DNA of 64,000 nucleotides from Holothuria scabra (GCA_037179385.1 CM074187.1:7874001-7938000); one strand, 5' to 3'. Shown: positions 46,207 through 57,458, numbered from the stretch's first letter. Numbers and translations are program-made. The notes: generated from the sequence alone by a model not told the origin.

Positions 46207-47503
46207 TGTAAATCAGGGAGACTGCTGTAACAACTCCCTGCTAAAACATTTAGTTGACTGAGCAGGATTGATATAATTCAATGCTTCTACAGTATTGTTA
46301 GTAATTCATACCGAACTAGGGGTAGGGGATTCTGGGATCTCTGAGAGTGTATGTGCACGCGGGCGCGCGCGCGCGCGCGTGTGTGTGTATACATGGGTGC
46401 AAACCGGGACCAACTTCTGAGGACGTCGAAGGTCTTAAGGCAGTGCGATGTGATACCTTTAACAGCGTTTGGCCCAGAGGCGCGAATTGGTGCATCTGCT
46501 GGGATCCACGTACAGGGTCCCTTAGAGGGTCCGAGGGCGAGGCTCTGGGCTAATTGCAAAATTTTAGGTATGGAAATGATGTATTTTAGCGTTATAAGGT
46601 AACGCTTGACAGAATGGGAAAAGACACAACGTGATTTTTTTTTAATTGAATTCCTTTTCCGTCTGAATGATGGTCGGCCGGGGTCGATAATGCAAAGCCG
46701 AGCTTTGGGAATGAGACAAAACTGGATTACCCTGGAGTCTTCCTCCTGATCTGTAAAAATATATTTGCATTTTCGGACTTTCAAGTGATATGTGTATATG
46801 AAAAATGTCTCAAAGTATAGAGGCCACGGTGCCCCACCCTAAGCTTCCTCTTTCGGCCCTAGCTACACTTCCGAAAATGGCACTTTTGTGCCCTAAAACA
46901 TTCAAGTCTTTCAAAGTGGGGTAAATTTATGCAGATCGATGGCAATGAAAGCTAATTTTAAAAGTTCTGGGGAAGGGTGAGAAAAACGGCGAAACGAAAA
47001 TTCCGACCCCCTTTACATGAGTAGGCTATGGTTTGTTTGTTTGTAGGAACTATGTATGATCCAGTCAAAGTCGAACAATAGTATTTTACTTGGTAAACTT
47101 TACAAGCTTCAAGTAAAAGTAGGGTAAGATAAAATAAAGATTTTACAGCGCGAGACAAAATTTTCACAAAAGCATTTCTCTGACAGCTCGCGCTAAGCCA
47201 GCCTAGAAAATTTTTGTAGCATTTTTACTTTTTTTATTGAAAGTGTCCTTCATTCAACTTGCAAAATATAATCCTAATGGATAATACAAATTTTATTTAT
47301 CTGATCTCACTCTCTTTGGATTATTTTTGATTATTTTTTTTTTAAAGACAGTCAATAAATTAAATGGAGCCATACATGGCAGACCAATAATGTAAATGGT
47401 CTGAGGGTGGTCACGTAGTTTCCTTTAGTCGGCGTAATAGCTTCTTCGGGAAGCAGTGAAAGTGAAAGTTTTGGTTTCGTCGAACGGCCCTTTGCCAGAG
47501 GGT
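46207..47503. other. Spacer between direct repeats
   Basis: It contains a GC/GT microsatellite at about 46360-46390. No gene was recognised. Confidence 0.5.
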
Positions 47504-47717
47504 CGGGAGGATTTTAAAAAAAAATGGTCAATAAATTGAATTACATTGTTATATCAGGGGAAAACCAAAAATTTTCAAAACATTTCTTTGATCAACACTA
47601 AAGACAAAAAATTCAGAGTAATTAACTCATATTACAAAGCAGAGAGTTGTGTTTACATCTTATAGGTTCCCCAAGACAGCCCTGAAATTTGAAGCACTAT
47701 GGATTGTGTCTGGATAA
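47504..47717 (+). repeat. Direct repeat, right copy
   Basis: Partner of 45996-46206. It continues into 'gttgtcgggagaattggaac', similar to the right end of the TTAA MITE at 43700-43742. Confidence 0.75.
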
Positions 47718-48130
47718 GTCTAAATGCAATACAACTGTAAGAGGGGTTAGAAACAAATAGGTTGTCGGGAGAATTGGAACTGTCTGTGATGATGAAAATC
47801 TGCCCTTAAACTATAAAACTAAATGTGGTGTAATCCTGCCTTTTATTTATGCCAACCAGACTCTGATCATACCCATTAGATCAACCATCAGCCTATTTAT
47901 GGCTCAGTCAACACTCAGAGTCATATACTAGCAATACACGGCTTTGTCAACAGTTAACCCCCTCTAAGCCCGGCGCCTCCAATCTGTGAATCTTTGCGCA
48001 TATAAGTTCGGCGGATAATACGCCTTGAATAAGCATCAGTAGTTACTACGTTTCTGTAGCCGAATTTTCGCGTAGCTACTCGCAGTTATGAGCTCCGCCT
48101 GGCACTGTGAAGACGTGTAGTCTCCGAACC

Positions 48131-48397
48131 ACCTTTTGCAAGGCTTGACATTAGGAAGTTTAGTTTCTCCCATAGAGTTGTCAACGAGTGGAATTGTCTA
48201 CCGGATTAGGTAGTTAACTCCCAGTCAGTTCACTGCTTTAAGGTTTACATTGGCAAGTTTTTTCATGGCTGTGGTAGAATCTGATTGTTTGTGGCCGTGT
48301 ATAGCTTTGGTAGTTTGACTTTTGATTAGGGCTTGGACTTCAGGGCATCTTATGGGGCCTTGGCCCTCCTCTGCCCTTCAACCTGTTATGTTATGTC
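48131..48397 (+). mobile_element. LINE 3'-end fragment
   Basis: The coding remnant F-S-H-R-V-V-N-E-W-N ... V-V-N-S, followed by F-K-V, is typical of the extreme C-terminus of CR1/L2-like LINE proteins. The 3' tail has short TTATG repeats. One stop interrupts the frame. A sister fragment is at 57459-57725. Confidence 0.7.
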
Positions 48398-48404
48398 TGC
48401 AGCA

Positions 48405-48650
48405 CTAGTGCAACAGTGGGTCAAGACCTTCCCACCAGGCCGGGTCTTGAGTGCCAGTCCTGACCGCGTCATACCGAAGGCTCTAACTTAAAAACAGAAA
48501 CGTTCCGCAGTTCGGCCTGGTGCTCATTAGAAGCAGTGGAGTAGGGTCAACAAGCCAATGAGTTACAATTAGAGAAAAATACTTTGGCCGGCTCGAATTA
48601 AACCAGTTAGTTGGAAACTGGGCCGTAAACCCAGTGCAACCTAACCTAAT
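48405..48650 (+). mobile_element. tRNA-derived SINE, diverged
   Basis: Degenerate box A/B region ('gtgggtcaagacc', 'gagtgccagtcctga') followed by 'gcgtcataccgaag' and the family body 'aaaccagttagttggaaact'. It directly follows a LINE tail. Confidence 0.65.
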
Positions 48651-48713
48651 GCAAAGTCAGTACTGAACCTTCCACTACTAGAACCCTACCGCTCTTCCAG
48701 AGCCGGTGTGGCA

Positions 48714-48880
48714 GTTTTTTTGGTCTCCTGTCCGACGGGACCAAAAAAACTGGAGTTTACAGTTTTTTTGGTCCTAGGACAAGAAAAGCTAGTTTTTTTG
48801 GTCTGGTTAGGACAAAAAAAGCTAGATGTTTTGGTCCGGGTCTAGTTTTTTTGGTCCCACGAAATAGAAGCTTTTTTGGT
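48714..48880. repeat. Cluster of AGTTTTTTTGGTC motifs
   Basis: Within 170 bp the motif A/G-TTTTTTTGGTC or a close variant occurs six times, plus inverted copies such as GACCAAAAAAACT and GACAAAAAAAGCTAG. Spacing is irregular, 15-35 bp. No known family was recognised. Confidence 0.7.
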
Positions 48881-48933
48881 CTGCTTCACTGATCGATTTT
48901 TTACGGTGGCCGAGAGGGGACAACAAAAAATGG

Positions 48934-49030
48934 TGACTTTTTGTTTTTGTTCGCATCTTAATTATCTTAGGATTCTGAGTTATTTAGTCAGAATTCTGAG
49001 ACAATTAAGATGCCGACAAAAAAAATTCAC
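48934..49030. repeat. Long foldback, about 45-bp arms
   Basis: The left arm (GTGACTTTTT ... CGCATCTTAATTATCTTAGG ... ATTCTGA) pairs with the right arm (TCAGAATTCTGAGACAATTA ... AGATGC ... TTCAC). The loop is only about 9 nt near GTTATTTAG. It immediately follows the TTTTTTTGGTC cluster. Confidence 0.75.
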
Positions 49031-51042
49031 ATTATTCTTTTTTGGTGGCTCCCTCCGGGCCAAATACTATAATAACAAATTGTGTGACCAAATACAAAAT
49101 ATTACAGGACCGCAATGACTCGATTCAGGCGAATCTTGAGCGGACAAAATAATTGTAAGGATGGGGGGGGGGTGGGGGTGGCGGACTAAAATATATCCAC
49201 ATTCTTTTTTTTTTACAATGAGGCTGTGGCATTGGGGAAATAAATAGGGAACATCAGTTTAAGCAAAAAGAGAGAACAAGTGGCGTGCCCCTGATTGATA
49301 GGTGACACCCAGGGTTAATTACCGCCTCTTTTAGTTCACTGAATGAGTGTCATCCTGGTGTGGGGATTAAGGGTGTCGTAGGGATACACGGAAGGCACCG
49401 GTTCCTGTGTTATCAGAGATTATGCGAACTGATTTATCAGTATCATTGTCATATTGTCATTCCTAGCTAAAGGTCCTTTTGAAGCAGGCGAACGCAACGC
49501 ATTAAAATATATAAAATTTTCATACCCGGAAGATCCATGGACCTCACCAAGGGAGGGGGGAGTTGCGAACGACCCTCCTGTGCTTTTTTACATAGACGTT
49601 GAAAGGATGTACCAAAAGTCGAAAAAGGTCTGCCATTGAAAAGTGTAAATTTCTTTTGAAATTTTAAATGCCTAATCTCGCTGCACTGCATTTAGATCGA
49701 GTCCCCCAGATGACTATTTTACCCCTTAGGCCTAATTTTTGTAAAGAGCCGACCGACGGCAAGTTCTATTGGATGTATGTAGCTACACCTTTACATAGTA
49801 TTATGATCATATATCTAATAGTGCTTTTCATGAAATACCTTTAAAATATGTTTTTAACAGAACAACCATTTTTATTGAAACCATATTAGAGCGATATGTT
49901 CATTTCTTGAATTCTGTTCATTTTGGGTGGGTAAACTGCTTCATGTCAGCAAAGGCTCATTATACATAAATACTAAAACGAAAGTGCACCTGCGGGATAT
50001 TTCAAATTGACCTAAAATCTCAATGAAGTGGTGGCACCGATATTTAAGGGATAAGTCGCATTTAGCTGACTATATTATGGTGAATAAACCGTCTAGACTC
50101 CAAGTTGGCAAAATTTGGGTCGAGGCGAAGTCGAGTCCATTATGTTGCTAATTTGGAGTCAAGACGGCTTAGGAGACAGTAATGATCAGACAAATGTGGT
50201 TTATTCCTACCACTGAAAATGTGTGAAAAACTTTACCTTTATCACTTTCTTCACGTTTAGTGACCGTGAGTAGTGAAACAACAGATCTCTGCCCAACCAA
50301 TCAGAATGCAGGATTACCAACAACGGACGGTAGCGCTGGGAGCATTGAAAATTAACTTCCTTTTCCATGCATACGTATCAAACTGAGTGATGACTAAATC
50401 ATTTTTGTAAGTCTCAGCTAACTTCTTTTGTTTTCCCCCAATTGTTGCTCGGCGTTTTCAATTTTCACCTTTCCATTTCCTCTTTCAATGGAATAAATTA
50501 CACTATTTTCTAGGTCTTGAAGGAGAATGGTTGAAGATAACAACCAAGTACATTGGTAAAATCGCATTGTGCACAAATTACTGTTCTGTTTTATAGAGCC
50601 TGATATCTTAAGTAGTGCGCTGTTCATTGCAGATTTGCAGTAGCGTAACCAGACTTTTTCAGTTGGGGTCTGAGGGGGGGGGGGGGGCAAGCAGGAATAA
50701 CACTTTCTAAGCGGAGCGCCATCATTGGTCGGCGCATAGTGTACAGAGAAAATTTTGGCTAAAAATGCCTCTCAGATTGTCGGAAATGGAACTTCTCAGT
50801 GTCTTTGGCCCTGTTAATTTCAGCTAAATATCCCTTATTTTTTGAAACACATGATTGGAAATTTATACTTCCACTATGAATGTTTACTACATGCCAAAGA
50901 GGGACCTGCTTGACAGCTAGAGTCTAAATAGGGTGGTCGAAAAGGTTTTCCACTGCGTCAAAGCGTCGTTTGTTCCTCCGTTTATTGCACCAGCTGGCCA
51001 TTTAACTGTTTTATACTTGGAAATAGTCATACCATGCATGCC
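49031..51042. other. Intergenic, poly-G runs and a foldback
   Basis: No gene was seen. G-rich runs lie at about 49163-49185 and 50669-50686. CAGTAGCGTAACCAGAC at 50638 looks like one hAT-type end without a found partner. A GCGGAGCG-family block lies at about 50695-50800 and a foldback at 50091-50190. Confidence 0.5.
50091..50190. repeat. Foldback with about 30-bp arms
   Basis: AATAAACCGTCTAGACTCCA, then AGTTGGC, pairs with the inverse of GCTAATTTGGAGTCAAGACG, then GCTTA, around a 30-bp centre containing CGAGGCGAAGTCGAG. Confidence 0.65.
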
Positions 51043-51363
51043 TTAAAGGCCCAATTCTCTCACCCCAAACAGTACCAATGCTCCTAACCTTCTTACTTAA
51101 GCCCCTTCCGCAATTGTCTGAAATTCATCCTCATCCCGACACAATCTCAGCCTGGTTTATTGCTTCAGGGTGAGTATGTATGTAATCAAAACACTCTCGG
51201 CGCAGTTAATGCTGTGCAATATAAGCTTTGGTGTCTTGCACTGTTTTGCTCTGAACTGTTTGAATTAGCAGTCAATCAAAATGCCAAGCCAATTGAGTCG
51301 GAGTTTCTGTTAACCCACACAAGAAGTGTAGTTTGGGGTCAGAGGATTGGTCCTTTGATTTAA
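51043..51363. mobile_element. TTAA-flanked MITE (copy 2, inverted)
   Basis: TTAAAGGCCCAATTCTCTCA on the left and AGAGGATTGGTCCTTTGATT-TAA on the right. The interior is the reverse complement of the MITE at 43439-43742. Confidence 0.75.
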
Positions 51364-52800
51364 ACTACGAAAATCTAAAACCTGCACATCAATTATGTTT
51401 TATTAATCACACACATGTCAAGAAAAACAAATGCAAAATTTCTCAATTGAATAACCCATGGTTTTTATTTGTATAAAGTTTGATTTATGCCTAATCAAAA
51501 TTACGATTTGCCACTCTAAGTTCCCATTAAAAATGTTATTGTATGGCGACCTTAGGGGGGGGGGGGGGGATTTGCTTGCTTTTAAAATCAACTGTATGCT
51601 TTTACTCTCTTGTTTTGGTCTTGACTTTTGCCCAGTAAAGAAATAAAACCAGGGCTATTTCTTTCTGTTTTAAGAAAAAATATATTAGTAGGAACAAAAC
51701 AAAGAAAATTTTAGTAACTACTGTACACTATCTTGACTCATTTGTAAAACTTCTACTCCCACCCTACCCCACACAGCACATACATGCATAAAAGATGTCT
51801 ATGGCTACGCTAGCTACAATCCTCGACAAAAATACATGGGACCAGGGAGTTGCAAGTCCCTGATGGGACAAACCCCGATCCGGTATCAAGGTTGAAGTTT
51901 CAGGACGCCTTGGGCTGCCACAAGATTGAATGGGGCGTGATGGGGGATAATGATCCGTTCATTGCCTGTTTTGCTTGTTTTTCCCACCTTTTTTTGTCGA
52001 GGATTGCTGCCTTATACAAGTTAATTGTCAATTTCTTGTGTTTGGAGACGCACAGAAAAATTAATGAATGAAAATGGTTAGGTGGTGGCATTATCTAATA
52101 CTAAGCATGCAGTCCCTTATTTCAATTTTGAATTTTAGGCGTTATTAACCCTTTACCGTTGTGCTCCATTCGGGGCATATTTGCGGACGTATCACGCCCC
52201 TCATCAGCTTTCGTAAGCTATTGACCCCGTGACCTTAAACTATTGTCTCTCGTTGTTGTGGCCGAATTTTCAAGTAACGTAAGTGACATACATGACATAC
52301 ATAATGCCAGAGGAACAATGTTTATCAGGACGCAAAAAGTCTGGGGAGTCTGAACAACATCGGGGAGGGGGGGCTAGGCCCCGCCCTAGGCACTCTGTGG
52401 CTACGCGACTGACTTCAAAGTATCTGCAGTCTTTAATCCTACCGCATCCGACTTACCAGGGAGGTGTAACTAGATCACACCTCCCTGTTCGCACAAAGAT
52501 GCTACCTCTCTAGCTACAACACAGGATATCCGTTAAGAACGCATAATGAGGAAGTTCGACCACCGTTGCCATGCATTTACCAATAAAAGAATTGTCTACG
52601 AAGGAACCCAGTGAATATCCACACACTAAAAAATTAAATGAATTGTTAGATAATGGGCCAATCGTATAACGAAGGCTTAGGTAGGGGATCCTGCGTAGTA
52701 TCCAGAAACAAAAAGGAGAGAGTTTCCATTTGATTTTAAATGATTGTACTTGATGATTTGGTTCCGCAAAAAGATGATCAAGTTTTAATTAATTCGGCCG
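51364..52800. other. Intergenic, no gene seen
   Basis: A 12-G run lies at about 51557-51569. No splice-supported exon was recognised. Confidence 0.45.
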
Positions 52801-53159
52801 GCCTAATATTAATCAATATCTACAGCTCACTCAAGTGCTCCTCGTCTGAAGTCTAATGCACGAGTGTCCTGCTTGCGGGCTCGGTCTTGGAAACCTCGTG
52901 CGAGCTCCGAAGACCTGCAGTCCCCTGATTGGTCAAAAGTTATGACGCACCCATATAAATAAGTATCATGATATAAATGACCAATGAGGAGGCTGCAAAG
53001 GGTGGAATCGGCCACGCCTTGAAAATTTGGGTTACAGTGTGCACGTGGAACTACGGCAACATGATATGTCACGTCCAGTGGTAACATGTGACGGGAAACA
53101 GGAAGGGCCCTGGGAATCTAGAACAAAGGAAGGGCGAGTTGCTCGTAAACAACAAGATG

Positions 53160-53228
53160 GCGTCTGCTAAAGGTCATGGAGAGTGCACCATTCTACATGA
53201 CACAATCTTATGCAAGCGATTTGTCAGG
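53160..53228 (+). CDS. Candidate first coding exon, unknown gene
   Basis: AACAACAAGATGGCG gives an ATG with A at -3 and G at +4, followed by 23 open codons (M-A-S-A-K-G-H-G-E-C-T-I-L-H...). About 300 bp upstream is relatively GC-rich with CACGTG, GTCACGTCC and two CCAAT-type sequences (GATTGG near 52928, CCAATGAG near 52980), like a housekeeping promoter. The best donor, GTCAG|GTCTTT, is weak, and its phase (2) does not fit the TOPBP1 exon at 62070. The protein is not recognised. It could be a first exon of a gene to the right, or chance. Confidence 0.25.
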
Positions 53229-53279
53229 TCTTTGGGGTTTTCACTTAGCCTACAACTGAGAGTTTCCACAGTTTAGCAT

Positions 53280-53995
53280 TTTCATTTGTATGCCACCTTT
53301 GGGTAATTGTGGGCTCGGAATCTCTGCAAGTGCCCTGTACACATCGCAAAACCGGCCTGCCCTTACGGCAAAACCAGGTTAATATCTGAGTTGAGTTTGA
53401 GTTTATTTCCACAGTTTAAATACAAAATGATACAACATTTAAACAAGGCGGTGAAGGAGGACTGAGAAATAAAGCTTATGCTAGTAGACCCCTTTACAAA
53501 AAGAAAAAACAAAAACAAAAACAAAAAACAAAACCAAAAACAAATAAAAAAAACCCCAAATCATAGTCCCATACACACATAATATGGACGACGAACAGTA
53601 CTTTGGAGGTATTATTTTTTCCCGCCAGTCGTTCCTTTAGCCCGCATGGGTACAGTTCACCCGGGAGGAAGTACATAGACGACAGAAAATAGCTCTATTG
53701 TGCCTGACCATCCTAAGGTGGAATAAAAGGAAACCACACGGAAAAATAACTAGAGTAGAGAACAAGTGAGAACGAATTACCCTAAAAGTTATAGTGGTGC
53801 CCAATTTGACTGGCATTGTTCTGTTAAGATCGCGCAAAATGTGGGTTCGTTATTAATTCAAAACTTTACATGCGAAAAAAGTGCATTATTTCATTTTTAT
53901 CGTAATAAAGTTGTGAACATATAGAGGGTCCCGGTCCCACGAGAATGCCATCCTTGCAAGTAACGTACCCATCCCAACCATAGCCCCACCTCATA
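53280..53995. other. Intergenic, A/C-rich tract
   Basis: An (A)n-C microsatellite-like tract lies at about 53500-53553. No gene was seen. Confidence 0.5.
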
Positions 53996-54000
53996 GAAAT

Positions 54001-54385
54001 AAATTATCTGACCTTTTCGGGGCTTTGGAGCCCCTGTGACAATTTGCCCCCGGTTCATCGGAAGCATGGTGATAGAATGGACCCACCCCTACATGAATCA
54101 TCCCCATAGTCCGGCGAAACATTTTTGAAATATTTACCATAATGACCGTTGAAAGTCGCAATGCCAAAATGACCCTTGAAAGTAGCAATTTGTACGCTAT
54201 ATATATACTACGCAAATTATCGGACTTTTTCGGGGCTGTGGTGCCCCTGTACCAATTTTCCCCCGGTCAGCAGAAGCATAGTGATAGAACGAACTCACCT
54301 CTACATGAATCACCCCCGTTATCCCCCAAACCATTTTCGAAATGTTTTCGAAAATGACCATTAAAAGTTCGAAGAAACCCTCCGA
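54001..54385 (+). repeat. Two-copy tandem repeat, 213-bp period
   Basis: 'aaattatctgaccttttcgg' at 54001 recurs as 'aaattatcggactttttcgg' at 54214. The copies stay aligned through 'gaagcatggtgatagaa' and 'ctacatgaatca'. They are diverged, so the duplication is old. Confidence 0.75.
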
Positions 54386-54445
54386 CCGTCGAGATGGCAC
54401 TTATCAACTTCCGTACAGCCGTTATTTGGTTCGCTCCACAGAGTT

Positions 54446-54633
54446 AATAGTGAGCTTAATAGATTGCACGACGCGGACGTCAGCCACAACGCAATGACGT
54501 CACCTTCTGCGTTGCCTCAGCCATTTCACAACTTGGTGTAGCGTCATGTGTTGAGTTCGGAAACGGCATAAACACAAATGACGTCACGTCGTTGCAGATG
54601 AAGTCCGCGTCGTGAAATCTAAAGCTCACTATT
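54446..54633. mobile_element. 188-bp MITE with two CRE-like sites
   Basis: The roughly 58-bp ends are imperfect inverted repeats (AATAGTGAGCTT ... CACGACGCGGAC and its mirror GTCCGCGTCGTG ... AGCTCACTATT). Each arm contains TGACGTCAC (54495-54503 and 54579-54587), the CREB/ATF palindrome. No clear target duplication was assigned. Confidence 0.75.
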
Positions 54634-54639
54634 GTTCGC

Positions 54640-55515
54640 TGTCCACTGAGTAGGTTGCGGTGAGTTGCATTGGTACGTATCCGTATCTTTGTTCGGGGTG
54701 TCAACTATCTGCACTTACGTGCGTGTATAGTGTCCGTATGCGTCACGGACCATTTCAGCTGGCATCAGACCAAAAAGACCGAGTACATAAACAGATTTTT
54801 CTGTACTAGGACAGCTTCCCAAAAAAACTACGTCACCTGTACATTCGAAGTCAGAATGGAATTACACGGCTCTCCTAAAAGTTTCTATGTAGTGCCCTCT
54901 CTATAACCATTGCTAGCTGGACTCGCGAACAGAATAGAATGTAAAGCTGAATGAGAAAATGTGAAAACTTCGCAGTTCTGGCGGCAATGGAAGAACAGCA
55001 GATCTTGCTAAACTCGAGAATCTTTCAAGTCCCAGCACCTAAATTTGTCATTGGACGAGAATATCCGTTCTAAAACTGTTCTTCTTTATCCTTCAATCTC
55101 CCGGGCCTACATAGAAATACCGAAAAAGTACGGAAACTTCTATTTGGTATGAATTTGAACTGTAATTTACAATACAATACTGAGTAGGCTAAATTAACGT
55201 TACAGTAACGTTACTCGTTAGTCAAAGTTTACGTACAACTACAAGTACAAGTAAGGTTACAACATGTCTGCAAGTTACAACATGTTGCCTAGGCGAACCC
55301 TTTTACAATGTACATTCAGAGTACTGAGTAGACTCAGACCGTTGGGGTTAGCACTGAGACTTCCTCAGTAAAACCTGGGGACTGTGGTCGGTCCTTCGCT
55401 TAACTTCGCCAGAGACTAACTTAATTTCAGAAAGCAAGAATATCCTTGCTTTGTTTTTAAAAGACTCTCTGCTAAACAAAAAAAAAATAAATGGGCTAGG
55501 CCTAGGCCTAGGGTC
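54640..55515. other. Intergenic, no gene seen
   Basis: It contains short GTAACGTTAC-type palindromes near 55198-55216. No exon was recognised. Confidence 0.45.
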
Positions 55516-55517
55516 AC

Positions 55518-56426
55518 TTTGGGTATTCTCGGACGTCGGGTGTTCTCGGACAGTGGTAAATAATTTCAGTCACTGACTAACGATAGTTTGATTGATTTTT
55601 CACACCACGCAGTTGTTTCATAGATATCTGTATGCAGTCTGTACAGTCACATCTGTAGATCATGAAGCCTTCTCATTTTCAAGAAAATGGAACCTGATTG
55701 CAGCAATACATTTCAGTTTGAAAATTCCTTGGCACATTTCCAAGTGTGCAAGATCTTGGAAATTTTCATGCCGGGCTGTAAATTTCTTTTCGTATGAAAA
55801 ATTCATGTTATGAGAAATATGTTTTTTTGGATTGCCACAAGTTTCGTTAAAACGTTAGTAAGCACAATACTGTGCTATATGCCTTCACATGGTTTTACAG
55901 CACAGTTCAACTAGTGCTGAAGATTTTTAGGGGCGAAAGTAGACTACCTGAAACGAACGGACCCCACTGGCCTACATGTACAAAGGTAACAACGTTTTAA
56001 GCCAAAACAACAAACCGAGCTCTAATTACGATGGTATGCGTAGTGGAAAAGAATGACAATATGAAATGGTTCTTAAGAAAACTTAACTCAATTTTTTCGG
56101 ACTAAATTTTGTGTTGGGACATTTAACAAAGATTAGCTAAATGGATAATTTCTCTATCATTTGATGTGTATTTTCTGATATTTAGTAATAATAATATTGA
56201 AATAGTAAAGCGTCCGAGAACACCCGATAGTGTCCGACAATACCCAACATACACACGACATTTTCTAAGTGCTGTGTTAGGTCTCTGTACGTATGCGTAG
56301 ATCCAATACATATCTGGGGCACATTAGTACAGTTGTGCCTGTCGATGTATCAGGTTAGCATCAGTGTAGTGCAAGTGTGTTGGAAGCTATAAAGATAAAA
56401 CCGTCAACTGTCCGACAATACCCAAA
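55518..56426. mobile_element. TIR element with TTTGGGTATTGTCGGACA ends
   Basis: The left end TTTGGGTATTCTCGGACG is followed by a second related unit (GTGTTCTCGGACAG). The right end is CTGTCCGACAATACCCAAA. Inside, inverted units recur at about 56213-56250 (GTCCGAGAACACCCG, TGTCCGACAATACCCAA). Length 909 bp, no coding capacity recognised. Confidence 0.6.
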
Positions 56427-56429
56427 CGG

Positions 56430-57455
56430 CTATTTTAAGATAGTCAAGGCAAACCAAGATCCTTAACTAGGGTTGTCGCACTAAAAATACGACTAGGCCT
56501 ACAGGAAAAATATCAAACTTCACGAATTTGACTGATTCACATTGTTAGGTACCCTTTTCTAAGCAACCATGCCAATTTTTATCAAAATCCGACCAGTACT
56601 TTTCAAAATATAGCTGATTTTATGTCTCCATAATCCTTACGATTTCTCCAAATGGCCGTATGCTTCAGTGTTACCATCTGCCTGAAAAAGTTGGTCAAAA
56701 ACAACATCGTAACTGCTCACTCAGACGCTTTGATTATTCATCACTGTGTTACGTACACCAGATGTGCCGGCGTGAATATACAACGTTACTGCCCAAGACA
56801 CTCAGTGATCATGCGTCCGTGTCATGATAGCTTGCGTTCTGTGTATGAAACATGCATTAACAAGTCGCTAGCGTGCTTACACAGTCTATGCTATAGCAAT
56901 CCGTACACGTGATTACGCACACGTACACAAGTTCGTAATTTACTAACCGTACTTCGGTATTGCAGATACAGGTAAATACAATGCAGTACTGTATGTAAGC
57001 ATATTGGCGGGAAATCCCTTGTCGCTAAGTTGAACAATGGATTCATACATAAACATATCCAATGTCGGCTCAGTACAAAAGATGTAGGCCTAGGCGTGGG
57101 ATCAATGGGCTGTTTCATTTAAATCGGGCATGCATCGGGGCTGAGCAAAAAATCATTTTTTTTCTTCGGAAATGGAAAGATCATAAAAACGCTACAAAAT
57201 GATACCGTGTGGAACTGCTGCTATGTACGCTGTTGGTCTTGATAAACAGCGATCGAGACTTTTTTGAAACTTTTTTCAATACATGACTTACAAACACAAT
57301 GTTTTAAGCCCAAAAATGGTAAAGAAATATTATTTTTGGCGATTGCTTCCCTCCATTATAATGAAGGGAATCCTTTGTTAGCTTGCAGTTATTTAAAGGT
57401 CCAGCCAGAGTAATCCTCGGGTTAGAGGCCATTGCAAAAAGCTTGAAAAGTCTTT
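56430..57455. other. Intergenic, no gene seen
   Basis: No splice-supported exon or clear repeat. Confidence 0.4.
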
Positions 57456-57458
57456 TGC

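Noticed and set aside
46287..46784. 165-codon minus-strand frame
   Set aside because: It crosses a GC/GT microsatellite giving Arg-Ala repeats and has no recognisable domain.
51160..51363. 67-codon plus-strand frame
   Set aside because: Lies wholly within the TTAA MITE and has no similarity to a protein.
54176..54400. Short frames on both strands
   Set aside because: They fall in the diverged tandem duplication and show no protein features.
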